Shown in pieces: positions 47,663-56,017 of a stretch of 64,000 nt of DNA (position 1 is its first letter; every line of letters starts with the position of its first letter). A model generated the notes under the pieces. It did not search any database and was not told the DNA's origin. It saw only the letters and a program-made list of their open reading frames with translations. Source of the DNA: Ruminococcaceae bacterium UBA1741 (lineage in GTDB: Bacteria; Bacillota; Clostridia; Oscillospirales; Acutalibacteraceae); assembly GCA_002315685.1 (NCBI GenBank), contig DCHX01000021.1, positions 1 through 64,000 of the forward strand. The letters run 5' to 3'. The position numbers were made by a program, and so were the translations under genes.

Positions 47663-48004
47663 ATGCCAGGTACTCGTAAACTTGGAAGAACAAGTGATCA
47701 GAGAACTGCTATGCTTCGTGCAATGGTTACTTTCCTTTTGGAAAACGGAAAGATTGAAACAACCCTTACACGCGCAAAGGAAGTTAGATCAATGGCAGAA
47801 AAATATATTACACTCGCTAAAACTAACAATCTCCACAGCAAGCGTCAAGCATTAGCTTTTATTACTAAGGAAGATGTTGTAGCAAAGCTATTTAACGAAA
47901 TTGCTCCTAAGTATAAGGACGTAAACGGTGGTTATTGCCGTATCACTAAAACAGGTCCCCGCCGTGGCGACGCTGCTGAAATGGCAATTATCGAGTTAAT
48001 CTAA
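47663..48004 (+). CDS. rplQ: 50S ribosomal protein L17
   Basis: A protein at the tunnel exit. It has 113 residues: [20 protein letters not shown] at the start, [20 protein letters not shown] near residue 38 and [20 protein letters not shown] near the end. AAAGGAG precedes the ATG. It is the last gene of the ribosomal operon. Cobalt transporter genes (ecfA/ecfT) that follow rplQ in many Firmicutes are absent. Confidence 0.98.
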   Translation: MPGTRKLGRTSDQRTAMLRAMVTFLLENGKIETTLTRAKEVRSMAEKYITLAKTNNLHSKRQALAFITKEDVVAKLFNEIAPKYKDVNGGYCRITKTGPRRGDAAEMAIIELI

Positions 48005-48094
48005 TTTTCTGTGAGTTAGTACTCACATTTTCAAATATCATTTTGGTAATCAGGAGTATTCCCGAGATGATGTGTGTACTAAACAGTTAAAATT

Positions 48095-48130
48095 ACACGC
48101 CGAAGTATAAAAAATACTCGGCGTGTTTTT
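48095..48130 (+). terminator. Terminator of the ribosomal operon
   Basis: ACACGCCG/CGGCGTGT with an inner AGTAT/ATACT stem, an A-rich loop and five T. A weaker seven-pair hairpin (TGTGAGT/ACTCACA, 48010-48027) lies earlier, right after rplQ, and has only four T. Confidence 0.88.
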
Positions 48131-48167
48131 ATATTTTTTCAAACTTTTATCATAGCATCCCAAATTA

Positions 48168-48196
48168 TTGACATATAGATTAAAAAAAGGTATAAT
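48168..48196 (+). promoter_or_regulatory. Full-consensus promoter of the cysteine-synthase-like gene
   Basis: TTGACA (48168-48173), 17 bases, TATAAT (48191-48196): both hexamers and the spacing match consensus exactly. The ATG lies 31 bases after the -10, so the leader is very short, with no room for a T-box or riboswitch. Confidence 0.9.
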
Positions 48197-48227
48197 TACA
48201 TTACTATTTGCAAAAAGGTATGATTTA

Positions 48228-49157
48228 ATGATTTGTGATAATATTCTTGGGGCAATGGGTAACACTCCGATTATTCGTCTTAACCGTATGTGTGAGCCTG
48301 ACAGTGCCGAAATTCTCGTGAAATTTGAAGGACTTAATATCGGCGGCTCTATAAAAACAAGAACGGCTTATAATATGATTCTCGAAGCCGAAAAAACGGG
48401 GCTTATACATAAGGATACGGTAATTGTCGAGCCGACAAGCGGAAATCAAGGCATAGGTCTTGCTTTGGTAGGTGCGGTAAGAGGCTATAAGACAAAGATT
48501 ATTATGCCCGATTCGGTAAGCGAGGAAAGAAGAAAGCTTGTAAAACACTACGGCGCCGAGGTGATTCTCGTACACGATAACGGAAACATCGGACTTTGCA
48601 TAGAAGAATGTGTCGAGTTGGCTCTTAAAATGAAAAGCGAAGACAAAAATGTTTTTGTTCCGCAACAGTTTGAAAATCCGAATAATGTTAAGGCTCAAAG
48701 AGAGTTTACTGCAATAGAAATATTAAATCAAGTAGGTAAACCGATTCACGGATTTTGCTCGGGCATCGGTACGGGCGGTACTATTACGGGAATCGGCGAG
48801 GTCTTAAAAGAAAATAACCCCGATATGACAATATGGGCGGTTGAACCCGAAAATGCCGCTATTCTTTCGGGCGGTTCTATCGGAACTCATGTTCAAATGG
48901 GAATAGGTGACGGCGTAATACCTCCGATACTTAATACCGATATTTATGACGGTATTTGCATTATTAAGGATGATGAGGCAATAAAAGCTTCAAAGGAATT
49001 AGCCTCAAAAGAGGGGATTATGTGCGGTATTAGCAGCGGTACTAATGTTGCGGCTGCAATTAAACTTGCTAAAAAGCTCGGTAAAGGCAAAACCGTTGTA
49101 ACGGTGCTTCCTGATACTGCCGAACGCTATTTTTCCACTCCGCTTTTTGAGGAATAA
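48228..49157 (+). CDS. Cysteine synthase family protein (PLP-dependent, CysK-like)
   Basis: A fold-type II PLP enzyme of 309 residues, by family an O-acetylserine sulfhydrylase. GNTPIIRLNRM opens it, the PLP lysine lies in NIGGSIKTR near residue 43, the asparagine/substrate loop is PTSGNQGIGLA near 70, the phosphate-binding loop is GIGTGGTITG near 178, and the C-terminus has LPDTAERYFSTPLF. Two places differ from typical CysK (GGSVKDR and TSGNTG), so another beta-replacement substrate is possible. The ATG at 48228 has AAAAAGG nine bases upstream. It is transcribed alone from a consensus promoter. Confidence 0.85.
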   Translation: MICDNILGAMGNTPIIRLNRMCEPDSAEILVKFEGLNIGGSIKTRTAYNMILEAEKTGLIHKDTVIVEPTSGNQGIGLALVGAVRGYKTKIIMPDSVSEERRKLVKHYGAEVILVHDNGNIGLCIEECVELALKMKSEDKNVFVPQQFENPNNVKAQREFTAIEILNQVGKPIHGFCSGIGTGGTITGIGEVLKENNPDMTIWAVEPENAAILSGGSIGTHVQMGIGDGVIPPILNTDIYDGICIIKDDEAIKASKELASKEGIMCGISSGTNVAAAIKLAKKLGKGKTVVTVLPDTAERYFSTPLFEE

Positions 49158-49167
49158 TAAAATTATT

Positions 49168-49192
49168 AAAAATTAACAGTAGGTTAATTTTT
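49168..49192 (+). terminator. Possible weak terminator after the CysK-like gene
   Basis: AAAAATTAAC and GTTAATTTTT pair perfectly over ten bases with a five-base loop and end in a T-run. The stem has few G-C pairs, so its strength is doubtful. Confidence 0.45.
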
Positions 49193-49246
49193 CGGGTGTC
49201 GAAATTTGTTATTATATTTTCGTAATTATTTATAGGAGGAGTTACT

Positions 49247-50263
49247 ATGATAAGTGTTACCGGACTTACAAAAAGATACGGTTCACACCTTGCTGTTAAA
49301 GATGTAAACTTTAACATTGAAAAAGGTGAAATTATCGGTTTTTTAGGCCCTAACGGTGCCGGAAAATCAACTATTATGAATATCTTAACCGGTTATTTAT
49401 CAACCACACAGGGAAAGGTTGAAATTGACGGATATGATATTACGGAATTTCCGGAGGAGGCTAAAAAGCGTATAGGTTATTTACCCGAAATACCTCCGCT
49501 TTATACCGATATGAAGGTAAGAGAGTATCTTAACTTCATTTATGACTTAAAAAAGGTCAAGTTCCCCAAAAAGCCGCATATCGACGAAATTATGCGACTT
49601 GTTAAAATTGATAATGTTTCGGGTAGGCTTATAAAAAATCTTTCAAAAGGTTATCGTCAAAGAGTCGGCTTTGCAAGTGCATTAGTCGGAAACCCCGATG
49701 TACTTATTTTGGACGAGCCTACGGTAGGTCTTGACCCTAAACAAATTATCGAAATCAGAAATTTGATTACAAAGCTCGGAAAACATCATACGATTATTCT
49801 TTCTTCTCATATCTTGTCTGAAATTCAAGCCGTTTGTAAAAGAATTATTATCATAAACAAAGGCAAGATTATTGCCGATGATACACCTGAGGCATTGTCC
49901 GCAAAGCTTTCAAGCGATAATAGCTTGGTAGCCCGTATAGTTTGCGACGAAGCTAAAATGATAGAGGTTTTGAAAACCGTTAAGGATGTAGGCAATGTAT
50001 CCTCTCTCGGCAAGGTTGAGGGCGGAGCTTACGATTTTGTTATCGAGCCTCTTGATAATGCCGATGTTCGTGCTGCTGTTTATAATAAGATTGTTGCAAG
50101 CGGAAAAACCTTGCTTTCCTTCACAAGCAATACTTTGTCGCTTGAACAGGTATTCTTAAAGCTTACCGAGGCGGACGAAAGTCAGCTTGATTTATGGCTC
50201 GGCAACGCAAAAGAAACAACAGACGAAATTGAACTTGAAGAAAATGAGGAGGGCGAAGAATAA
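49247..50263 (+). CDS. ABC transporter ATP-binding protein (GldA-like)
   Basis: A complete ABC ATPase of 338 residues: Walker A GPNGAGKST at 34-42, signature NLSKGYRQR near 132, Walker B VLILDEPTVGLD near 152 and the switch His in ILSSHILSE near 184. It has a C-terminal extension of about 110 residues with a very acidic end (EIELEENEEGEE). With the next two genes it makes an ATPase, permease and GldG-type set, the composition named after the Bacteroidetes gliding genes gldA, gldF and gldG. AGGAGGAG precedes the ATG; its stop overlaps the permease start. Substrate is unknown. Confidence 0.92.
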   Translation: MISVTGLTKRYGSHLAVKDVNFNIEKGEIIGFLGPNGAGKSTIMNILTGYLSTTQGKVEIDGYDITEFPEEAKKRIGYLPEIPPLYTDMKVREYLNFIYDLKKVKFPKKPHIDEIMRLVKIDNVSGRLIKNLSKGYRQRVGFASALVGNPDVLILDEPTVGLDPKQIIEIRNLITKLGKHHTIILSSHILSEIQAVCKRIIIINKGKIIADDTPEALSAKLSSDNSLVARIVCDEAKMIEVLKTVKDVGNVSSLGKVEGGAYDFVIEPLDNADVRAAVYNKIVASGKTLLSFTSNTLSLEQVFLKLTEADESQLDLWLGNAKETTDEIELEENEEGEE

Positions 50264-50964
50264 TGTCTGCTATATTCAAAAGAGAATTTAAGGCGTATTT
50301 TAATACACCTATCGGTTATATTGTTTTAGCCGCTTTCTATTTTTTCTTGGGATACTTCTTTTCGGCAATTTACAGCAACGGTGCTCCTAATGTTGAAATG
50401 ATAGTAACTTCAATGTCAACCGTAGCTATTTTCACTTTGCCTGTACTTACAATGCGACTTATGAGTGAAGACCGCCGTCAAAAGGTTGACCAAGCACTTA
50501 TTACCGCCCCCGTAAAGCTTACTTCTATTGTTTTAGGCAAGTTTTTTGCGGCTTTTGCGGTATTTGCTCTTGCTTTTGCTCCTACCGTTATTTTTGAAAT
50601 AATCGTAGCCGCTAAGGTTAGCGTTAATGTTTTCACTTATATCTATTCGCTTATAGGTATGCTTTTATTAGGCGGCGTTTTAATCGCTATCGGTATGTTT
50701 ATTTCCTGCCTTACCGAAAGTCCGGCAATATCCGCCATACTGACACTTGTAATAAATATTTTTATCCTTTGTATGTCAAGCTTTGCAAGTATGATAAGTG
50801 TTTCGTGGATTTCGACTGTTGTCGAAAAAGCGGCATTTTTGTCGGTTGCCGAAAACTTTTCGGGTAGTGTACTTAAAGTTACCGATATAATTTATTTTGT
50901 AAGTATTATTGCAGCATTTGTCTTTTTAAGTGTTCGTTCGCTTGAAAAGAGAAGATGGTCTTAA
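50263..50964 (+). CDS. ABC-2 type permease (GldF-like)
   Basis: A six-segment membrane protein of 233 residues belonging to the ABC-2 family. The N-terminal MSAIFKREFKAYFNTPIGYI is typical, as is TLPVLTMRLMSEDRRQKVDQ between segments two and three. Such permeases are half-transporters pairing with the ATPase just upstream; the start codon overlaps its stop by one base. The next gene adds a large extracytoplasmic subunit. What is moved is not known. Confidence 0.9.
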   Translation: MSAIFKREFKAYFNTPIGYIVLAAFYFFLGYFFSAIYSNGAPNVEMIVTSMSTVAIFTLPVLTMRLMSEDRRQKVDQALITAPVKLTSIVLGKFFAAFAVFALAFAPTVIFEIIVAAKVSVNVFTYIYSLIGMLLLGGVLIAIGMFISCLTESPAISAILTLVINIFILCMSSFASMISVSWISTVVEKAAFLSVAENFSGSVLKVTDIIYFVSIIAAFVFLSVRSLEKRRWS

Positions 50965-50979
50965 TGGGAGGTTACGAAA

Positions 50980-52731
50980 ATGAGTGAAGAAATCAAAAAC
51001 ACCGAAAACACTACCGACAACACTGCCGAAATTGAGACCGAAAACACAACTGACTCTAAAATAATTGAGGACAGCTCGGAAACAAAACAAAATGTTCAAA
51101 TTGAAATAAATGCCGAAGATTCCGAAGATGTCGAAGATGTTGCTGAAAAGATTTCAAAAGGCACAAAATCCAAAAAGCCTAAAAAAGAGAAAAAAATCCG
51201 CAACCAAGCTTTGCTTAAAAAGGGAAGCTATTCGGTTGGAATTACGGCTTTGGTTATTGCCGGTATTATCGTAATAAATGTTTTGTTCGGCGCTTTGGCA
51301 AACCGTTTTGTATTAGATTATGACTTTTCTACCGAAAAGAAAAATTCAATTACAAAAGAAAATATCGAATATCTTAAAAAGATTGATGATAAGGTTGATG
51401 TAATCGTTTGTGCAAGTGAGGACGACTATTCGAACTATATGAGCTATTTTGCACAGCAGTATTCGGTTACTTCAAGCGACACCGATTATTATGACCAAAC
51501 CTTAACGCTTGTTAAAAAGTATGCCGATTATAACAAGAATATAAATCTTAAATTTGTCGATTACTATTCATCGGAATTTTCCGAAATCACTTCAACCTAC
51601 GGCTCTAATATTGCTTACGGCGATATTATCGTATCTGCAACAAAGAACAAGAATTTGCGTTCAAAAACTGTCGGCTTTACCGATATTTACGAATTAACCG
51701 AGGATAGCACTTATGCGGCTTACTACGGTCAATCGGTATATACTGTCGGCGGCAATAATATTGAAAATGCTTTGACCGGTGCGATTTCTTATGTTATAAG
51801 CGATAAGACGGTTAAGGTTGCATTCCTTTCGGGACATTCAACTTATGACACCACTCAATCACAGTACAGAGAGTTGTTAAAATCAAACAACTATGAAATC
51901 GTTGATGTTGACGACAAACTTATAAAGTCTATCCCCGATGATTGCGCATCTGTTGTAATTCCCGCTCCCGAAACCGACTTTTTGCCGGAAGAGTTGGAAG
52001 TTTTATCAAGCTTCCTTGATAACGATTCAAAGCTCGGCAAGGGAATAATCGTATTTGCTAACGAAAACGCACCGATGCTTTCTAACTTCTACGATTTCCT
52101 CGACGATTGGGGAATAACGGTTGAAGACGGTATAGTTTTTGAAACAAACGACCAAAACCATCTTACCGACAACCCTTATGCGCTCGGCTCTTATGTTACG
52201 GAGGATGCGGAGAATTTAGAAGCAAATCAGGTTTGTGTAACAAGTCAAAATGTACCGCTTTCCGCTTCGTTTGAAACAAGAGGCTCAATTACCGTAAAGA
52301 GCCTTGTTGCAACACCCGAAACTACCGTTATAGCTCCAAAGGGCTCGGATAATGATTTTGCAGGTGCCGACTCGCTCGAACAAAAGTCTTATTCTACTGC
52401 AATTATGTCTCAAAAGAACGACTATGACGATGATAACAACGAGATTGTAAGCTATGTTACCGTATTGTCAAGCACCGACTTTTTAAGCTCTGATTATAAT
52501 AATTATGACAGTTTTTACAATAAGGATATGCTTTTGGCAATAAGCGATACCGCCAGCGGTGTTGACACAAGAGATATTACCTTCGTTACTAAGAGTATTA
52601 CCGATGAAAGCTTCCTTGACTCTGTTACCGAAAGTTCTTCAAATGCTATTACACTTATCTTTATGATATTACTCCCGCTTGCAGTAATCGTTATCGGAAT
52701 AGTTGTATTTATTAAGAGAAGGAATGCATAA
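50980..52731 (+). CDS. GldG-family ABC auxiliary protein
   Basis: A 583-residue membrane protein. The first 75 residues are polar and acidic, then lysine-rich, and cytoplasmic. One membrane segment lies at about 84-104, a large outside domain follows, and a second segment lies at about 557-577 before KRRNA. The outside domain begins with DFSTEKKNSITKENIEYLKK, the typical entry of the uncharacterised GldG/ABC transport domain. GGGAGG precedes the ATG and it follows the permease by 15 bases. By analogy it may gather or hold a substrate for the ABC pair; this is inference. Confidence 0.85.
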   Translation: MSEEIKNTENTTDNTAEIETENTTDSKIIEDSSETKQNVQIEINAEDSEDVEDVAEKISKGTKSKKPKKEKKIRNQALLKKGSYSVGITALVIAGIIVINVLFGALANRFVLDYDFSTEKKNSITKENIEYLKKIDDKVDVIVCASEDDYSNYMSYFAQQYSVTSSDTDYYDQTLTLVKKYADYNKNINLKFVDYYSSEFSEITSTYGSNIAYGDIIVSATKNKNLRSKTVGFTDIYELTEDSTYAAYYGQSVYTVGGNNIENALTGAISYVISDKTVKVAFLSGHSTYDTTQSQYRELLKSNNYEIVDVDDKLIKSIPDDCASVVIPAPETDFLPEELEVLSSFLDNDSKLGKGIIVFANENAPMLSNFYDFLDDWGITVEDGIVFETNDQNHLTDNPYALGSYVTEDAENLEANQVCVTSQNVPLSASFETRGSITVKSLVATPETTVIAPKGSDNDFAGADSLEQKSYSTAIMSQKNDYDDDNNEIVSYVTVLSSTDFLSSDYNNYDSFYNKDMLLAISDTASGVDTRDITFVTKSITDESFLDSVTESSSNAITLIFMILLPLAVIVIGIVVFIKRRNA

Positions 52732-52881
52732 GTTTGAAAGATAAATCTTCCAAACTTAAAAAATTATAACGCGCCGTTTTTCTCGCCTCTTACGAGGCAA
52801 CCGAAAAACATGGCATTTTATGACCATTCCTTTCGTTGGTCGTTTGTGCCTAAAAGCGTAGCGGAAAGGAATGGTCATAAA
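52732..52881 (+). other. Three-hairpin element with an 18-bp inverted repeat
   Basis: Hairpin one is GTTTG-A-AAGAT / ATCTT-C-CAAAC (52732-52755). Hairpin two is GCC-GTTTTTC-GCCTC paired with GAGGC-GAAAAAC-GGC (52773-52814). Hairpin three is TTTATGACCATTCCTTTC (52817-52834) with a perfect complement at 52864-52881 and a 29-base loop. The right arm of hairpin three contains the only good ribosome site (AAAGGA) of the next gene. A 26-codon open frame (52810-52890) also spans the third hairpin and ends inside the next gene. Confidence 0.65.
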
Positions 52882-52882
52882 T

Positions 52883-54478
52883 ATGAGTGATTTCTTTGAT
52901 AATGACAATGAGCCGAAAAACGAGGAAACGGCACAAGAGAATGAAAAGGTTGACTTTGACGAGTCAACCGTCTTTTCGGCACCTATTGAACATTCGGCTA
53001 AAAAAACAAAAAAAGTTAAGGGTAAGCTTTTAATTAGGATTATTTCGGCATTTGTAACACTTGCTGTTCTTATAGGCGGAACAATAGCCGTAATTAAGAT
53101 TATACCCGAAAAAGAAGAAGAAACTCCCGAAACGAATGATTTGAAGAAAATTTCTCTTTGGAGTATTGAAGAGGATGACGCTTCTTATCTTAAAGTTACT
53201 AATTCTTCCTGCTCTTATGAAATAAACAAGACCGAAAAAACCGATGACGAGGGCGAAACTACGAATGTGTGGATACTCTCGGGTGTTGACAGCTCTCTTG
53301 TAAACAGCACCGCCGTTTCTTCTCTTGTTACGGGAATATTGAGTGTTGAAGCTATAAAGGATGTAACCGGTATAGATGCCGAAGCCTGCGGATTCGGCGG
53401 TAATGATGCCGTTCATATTACGATTGGAAAAACCGACGGCAAAACGGTAGAATTTTATATCGGCAACACTACAACGGACAGCGCGGGATATTATTTACAA
53501 ATGGTTGATACGGGTAGTGTTTATCTTGTTGATGAGATTGTAAAAAGCGATTTTGAGGGGGATTTGCTCAGCTTTGCCGATGCAAGCTCAATACCTCAAA
53601 TATCCGAAACCGACGGTATGGGAGAATGCTTCCAAGACGGTACACTGTCGGTAGTTGACTCGATTACATTTGGCGGAAAACTATATCCGACACCGCTTGT
53701 TATCGTTAAGAACGAAGAAAGCGAAATTTCAAGCTATTTAACATATAAGATTACTTCTCCCGAAGAACATTATGCCGATAGTATTGACGAAATTTTCTCT
53801 TTGTTCCAAAGCGGTATTTCCGCAAACGGTGCATATTCGTATGATACTTCAAGCACAACCCTTAAAGCCTTCGGACTTAATACGCCCGACATTGTGCTTA
53901 CCGTAAAGCTCGGAACGGTTAGTGTGGTTTATAAGTTTGCAAAGACCGAGAATGACGATTACGCCGTTTGGTCAAGCATAGGCAAGTTGATATACAAGGT
54001 TTCACCGGATACTATTTCATCACTTACCTCGGGAGACCCGTCTTCGTACTATTCAAATCTTATTTGCCTATATTCTATAAACGACCTTTCAAGCTTCTCG
54101 GTTGTAACGAGTGATAAAACCTATACCTTCGGCATTGCCGCTAATGAGGATGATGACGAAGACAACAACTATATTATCACATATAACGGAAAAACCCTTA
54201 AATCAAAGAATTTCCAAAACCTTTATCAGTTTGTTGTATCACTTTCTTGCTATGACTTTACTATCGACAGTGCAACCTCTGCCGATAAGGTTTCGTTGGT
54301 GTTCGGCTTTAAGACGGGCACAAACATTACGGTTGATTTTGTAAGGTTTAATGATACGAAGTATCAGTATTACACTAACGGCAAGCCTATGGGTAAGGTT
54401 ACCGTTACCGAGATAAATAAGCTTATTAAGAATGTTAAGCTTTTAGCTGACGGAAAAACAGTAGGCGAGATTAGTTAA
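52883..54478 (+). CDS. DUF4340 domain protein, membrane-anchored
   Basis: A 531-residue protein with a short acidic cytoplasmic tail, one membrane segment at about 49-73 and a large extracytoplasmic part with repeated beta-rich units (WILSGVDSSLVNSTAVSSLV near 125, then similar blocks). This matches DUF4340 proteins, which commonly follow GldG-type genes. Two ATGs are in frame. The first, at 52871, touches the AAAGGA, so the second, at 52883, is preferred although its spacing of 12 is long. It probably works with the ABC set as an outer-face component. It ends at a very strong terminator. Confidence 0.82.
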   Translation: MSDFFDNDNEPKNEETAQENEKVDFDESTVFSAPIEHSAKKTKKVKGKLLIRIISAFVTLAVLIGGTIAVIKIIPEKEEETPETNDLKKISLWSIEEDDASYLKVTNSSCSYEINKTEKTDDEGETTNVWILSGVDSSLVNSTAVSSLVTGILSVEAIKDVTGIDAEACGFGGNDAVHITIGKTDGKTVEFYIGNTTTDSAGYYLQMVDTGSVYLVDEIVKSDFEGDLLSFADASSIPQISETDGMGECFQDGTLSVVDSITFGGKLYPTPLVIVKNEESEISSYLTYKITSPEEHYADSIDEIFSLFQSGISANGAYSYDTSSTTLKAFGLNTPDIVLTVKLGTVSVVYKFAKTENDDYAVWSSIGKLIYKVSPDTISSLTSGDPSSYYSNLICLYSINDLSSFSVVTSDKTYTFGIAANEDDDEDNNYIITYNGKTLKSKNFQNLYQFVVSLSCYDFTIDSATSADKVSLVFGFKTGTNITVDFVRFNDTKYQYYTNGKPMGKVTVTEINKLIKNVKLLADGKTVGEIS

Positions 54479-54487
54479 TTATAATGA

Positions 54488-54528
54488 ACGGACTGTAAAA
54501 AGACTTTTGCTTTTTACAGTCCGTTTTC
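54488..54528 (+). terminator. Terminator of the GldG/DUF4340 operon
   Basis: ACGGACTGTAAAAAG and its exact complement (15 pairs) enclose a seven-base loop and are followed by TTT. Confidence 0.92.
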
Positions 54529-54560
54529 GCAAAAACAGTTATCGGAATACCAAATATTTC

Positions 54561-54590
54561 TTGACAATAACACTTATCAGAATATATACT
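54561..54590 (+). promoter_or_regulatory. Promoter of the sugar transferase operon
   Basis: TTGACA (54561-54566), 18 bases, TATACT (54585-54590), located 43 bases before the ATG. Confidence 0.75.
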
Positions 54591-54632
54591 ATATGTGAGT
54601 TATAATATGTATTTTCAGTGAGGTTTGACCTT

Positions 54633-56015
54633 ATGAAATTTTTAATACTAATAAGAAAAACGGTTATGTTTTTCGTTAAAGTCTTAATAACGGTTGCTAT
54701 TACGGCTTGCTTTGTGGAAGTTTGGAACCGTAACTATGTAGAAGCTCTTTTCAGTAGTAAGGGTAACTACCTTGTTATTTTTTCGTTTATTTTTCTTTTT
54801 TCGGTTTTCTCCTCCCTTTTCGGAGCGTTTAATATCGGAATTTACCGAACTCACGAGATTATTTACAGTTTTTCGCTTTCCGCTCTTTTGACCGACTGTA
54901 TTATGTATTTGGAATTAAGTCTTATCGCAAGAGCTCTTGTCGAAGTAAGACCGATGTTTTTTTGCCTTGTAATTCAGGTTGTTATGCTCTTTTTGTGCGG
55001 ATTTGCCTCTAATACGATTTATTTTAAGCTTTATCCCGCAAGGCGAATAGTGGCACTGTTCAGCGATGAGCAGGAGGGCTTTAATCTTATTAAAAAAATG
55101 GGTGTTATTACTCAACGCTTTAAGATTGAATGTGGTCTTAATGTTGAGCATACCGATATGAAAACGATAAAGCATAATATTGATAAATATGATGCGGTTG
55201 CGATTTGCGATATTGATAAAACCAAGCAAAAAGAAATAATTTCGTATTGCTATACCAATCAAAAGAGAACCTATCTTTTGCCGGATATTACCGATATTAT
55301 TATAAATAACGGATATGAGATACAAATAGGGGACACCCCCGTTATTATGAGCCGAAACAGAGGCTTGTCGCCTGACCAAATTTTCATTAAGAGAGTTTTT
55401 GATATAATAATTTCTCTTGTCGGAATTGTTGTTACAAGCCCTGTTATGTTGGCTTGTGCTGTTGCTATTAAGCTTGATGACGGCGGACCTGTATTTTTTA
55501 AGCAAAACCGTGTTACAAAAAACGGTGCTATTTTTAATATATTAAAATTCCGTTCTATGATAACCGATGCCGATAAGGACGGCGCTAAAAAAGCGGAAAA
55601 CAATGACGATAGAATCACACGGGTGGGCAGAATAATACGCGCCTGCCGTGTTGACGAATTACCTCAACTTTTTAATATACTGATAGGGGATATGTCGGTT
55701 GTAGGCCCACGCCCCGAAAGAGTTGAGAATGTTTACGAGTATTCAACCGCTCATCCCGAGTTTGAGCTTCGCCATAGGGTTAAGGCGGGACTTACGGGAT
55801 ATGCGCAATTATACGGAAAGTATAATACCTCTCCCGAGGACAAGCTTAATATGGATTTGATTTATATTGAAACATATTCTTTGCTTAAAGATTTGAAGCT
55901 TATTATTTTAACATTTAAGGTTTTGTTTATGAAGGAAAGCACAGAGGGCTTTGACAAGAGCGCTAACAGCAATATGACAAAGCCTAATATTAAACTTAAA
56001 AATGAGGAAGAATAA
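54633..56015 (+). CDS. Undecaprenyl-phosphate sugar phosphotransferase
   Basis: A polyprenyl glycosylphosphotransferase of 460 residues that would start a surface glycan by moving a sugar phosphate to undecaprenyl phosphate. Four N-terminal membrane segments (within 10-127) precede a middle soluble domain and the catalytic domain from about 245: KRVFDIIISLVGIVV, GPVFFKQNRVTKNG, LKFRSM and DELPQLFNILIGDMSVVGPR, all family signatures. GAGGT lies eight bases before the ATG at 54633; an in-frame GTG overlaps that site. It may initiate the glycan served by the transferases at 41-4485, but they are far apart. Confidence 0.9.
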   Translation: MKFLILIRKTVMFFVKVLITVAITACFVEVWNRNYVEALFSSKGNYLVIFSFIFLFSVFSSLFGAFNIGIYRTHEIIYSFSLSALLTDCIMYLELSLIARALVEVRPMFFCLVIQVVMLFLCGFASNTIYFKLYPARRIVALFSDEQEGFNLIKKMGVITQRFKIECGLNVEHTDMKTIKHNIDKYDAVAICDIDKTKQKEIISYCYTNQKRTYLLPDITDIIINNGYEIQIGDTPVIMSRNRGLSPDQIFIKRVFDIIISLVGIVVTSPVMLACAVAIKLDDGGPVFFKQNRVTKNGAIFNILKFRSMITDADKDGAKKAENNDDRITRVGRIIRACRVDELPQLFNILIGDMSVVGPRPERVENVYEYSTAHPEFELRHRVKAGLTGYAQLYGKYNTSPEDKLNMDLIYIETYSLLKDLKLIILTFKVLFMKESTEGFDKSANSNMTKPNIKLKNEEE

Positions 56016-56017
56016 TA

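Noticed and set aside
48010..48027. First hairpin after rplQ as the operon terminator
   Set aside because: Only seven pairs, low GC, and TTTT; the much stronger hairpin at 48095-48130 has the proper T-run.
52732..52881. Insertion sequence or transposase remnant between the GldG-like and DUF4340 genes
   Set aside because: The segment is only 150 bases and has no transposase coding or visible target duplication; it is kept as a structural element of unknown origin.
54915..55505. Antisense frame of 196 codons in the sugar transferase gene
   Set aside because: The sense strand has all catalytic motifs of the transferase; the antisense product is low complexity in Asn and Tyr, with no start context.
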